DNA from: JADJXM01 sp937967285
Lineage (GTDB): Bacteria > Acidobacteriota > Blastocatellia > RBC074
Length of the DNA: 64,000 nt
NCBI GenBank assembly: GCA_050249535.1
Contig: JBFWQI010000004.1
Span: 158,555-222,554 of the forward strand
Direction of reading: 5' to 3'
Shown one piece after another: positions 61,489-64,000 of the stretch. The notes under the pieces are model-generated. The model did no database searches. It was given only the letters and a program-made list of their open reading frames with translations, and was not told where the DNA came from. The first letter of the stretch is position 1; each line of letters begins with the position of its first letter. The translations under genes were made by a program, and so were the position numbers.

Positions 61489-61515
61489 AGGAGCGCCTGC
61501 GAGCGCCTGGGAGTC

Positions 61516-61589
61516 CCTGGGAGCGCCGAGCACCAGCTCGGCGTTATTGACTAAAAAATAGCGCCGAGCTGGTGCTCGGCGCTCCCAGG
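61516..61589. terminator. Strong 28-bp-stem hairpin between ddl and atpE
   Basis: CCTGGGAGCGCCGAGCACCA...CTCGGCG (61516-61543) pairs perfectly with 61562-61589 around an A/T-rich 18-base loop. GGGAGCGCC-type modules continue on both sides, so it is a dispersed palindrome that probably also ends transcription of the two convergent genes. Confidence 0.65.
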
Positions 61590-61612
61590 TGCTCCCAGGC
61601 TTTCCCGGATTC

Positions 61613-61939
<327 letters not shown>

Positions 61940-61979
61940 GATTACTCCTTTGAAAGAGTGTTGATTCAAAGGATGCTTT

Positions 61980-62023
<44 letters not shown>

Positions 62024-62116
62024 ACTGCATGTCCTGGGGGACTGCAGGCTCCACGCTGCGTTTACGCCTCAGGTTTATGATGAAGCCGGGCTTCCGTTTG
62101 AAGCATCCCGGTTAAA

Positions 62117-62138
62117 GAGCGCCGAGCTTTCGGCGCTC
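62117..62138 (-). terminator. Hairpin between atpB and atpE
   Basis: GAGCGCCGA (62117-62125), loop GCTT, TCGGCGCTC (62130-62138). It lies just downstream of the atpB stop on the minus strand. Without a U-run it may attenuate rather than stop transcription into atpE, or protect the mRNA end. Confidence 0.45.
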
Positions 62139-62143
62139 GAACT

Positions 62144-63052
<909 letters not shown>

Positions 63053-63076
63053 ATTTATAAGTATAAACGGAAGAAA

Positions 63077-63493
<417 letters not shown>

Positions 63494-63544
63494 CTGCGAA
63501 ACAGTAATGATAACCGCCGGGAGGGGGTGATGTCCAGGAATCAA

Positions 63545-63860
<316 letters not shown>

Positions 63861-64000
63861 CTATGAAGATGACGGATACAGTCGCTTCAAAGTGGATCTG
63901 GCGTCATCAAGCGAGAAACGCCAGTCAATGGTTGATTTTTGATCATTCCGTCGCTGTTCCCAAACAGCAATCTCTCGCTCGAGAGTTTCCTGGTCCGGGA
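63861..64000 (-). mobile_element. C-terminal end of an IS630-family transposase (cut by window edge)
   Basis: Reading the minus strand from the window edge gives PDQETLEREIAVWEQRRND, then QKSTIDWRFSLDDARSTLKR, LYPSSS and a TAG stop at 63861-63863. The EREIAVWEQRRN...IDWRFS..DAR..LKRLYP pattern is the usual tail of IS630 transposases of the DDE class. About 45 residues are visible. Whether the rest is intact lies beyond the window. No terminal inverted repeat could be placed. Confidence 0.72.

Overview
The window is a bacterial chromosome segment of fairly high G+C with dense coding, and it looks like an Acidobacteriota genome. The best pointer is the secreted protein at 5325-6422, whose C-terminal part resembles the TIGR03437 domain that is abundant in Solibacter-type acidobacteria. 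A diderm cell fits: there are many signal peptides, a periplasmic MsrPQ pair, menaquinone-type UbiE and an atpI-atpB-atpE block. The class cannot be fixed from this sequence.

Layout. 1-1060: a small membrane protein and a decayed 3' remnant of a type I restriction hsdR. 1089-15252: secreted hydrolases (M14 carboxypeptidase, BNR propeller, serine hydrolase), cupin/VOC proteins, a zinc-ribbon membrane protein cluster with a cellulose-synthase-like glycosyltransferase, and msrPQ. 15391-34968: rnhB, a ThrE-like exporter, oxidoreductases, an M2 peptidase, nagA with a sodium:solute symporter, two MacB-type permeases, lysoplasmalogenase and an NlpC/P60 protein. 35257-46118: ubiE, an NtrC-type two-component pair, metG, a TatD nuclease, yajQ, a polyprenyl synthase, a HARE-HTH-like protein and a CYTH protein. 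54816-63493: a nucleotidyltransferase/sugar-kinase pair resembling MurU/AmgK, asnS, arginase, ddl and part of the ATP synthase operon. The right edge cuts an IS630-type transposase.

The outstanding region is 46173-54551, an A/T-richer accessory island holding a diversity-generating retroelement (DGR). Two large NACHT NTPases with C-terminal formylglycine-generating-enzyme-like (C-type-lectin fold) domains converge on a shared template repeat (TR, 49593-49707). The last 115 bp before each stop region are variable repeats (VR1 49321-49435; VR2 51120-51234). Each differs from the TR at 17 of the 31 template adenines; VR1 has one other change and VR2 three. A 60-bp, hairpin-containing sequence lies immediately after both stop codons as an inverted pair and probably carries the homing signal. 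The reverse transcriptase survives only as a C-terminal remnant (50671-51024) without its catalytic domain. A REP-associated IS200-like transposase flanked by inverted REPs sits between TR and remnant. The DGR therefore appears to have diversified two NTPase-linked receptors and then lost its own polymerase. A short motif ending in NINAPV is shared by both NTPases and by a small upstream protein, suggesting a split versus fused effector/NTPase arrangement.

The intergenic spaces carry several repeat families. They include (GTAGAAA)n tracts and, inside them, five copies of a MITE-like element with ends near TTGTAACTGCTCAGCC and internal palindromes such as GCCCGCGGAGCGGGC. Short ORFs within these repeats are not genes.
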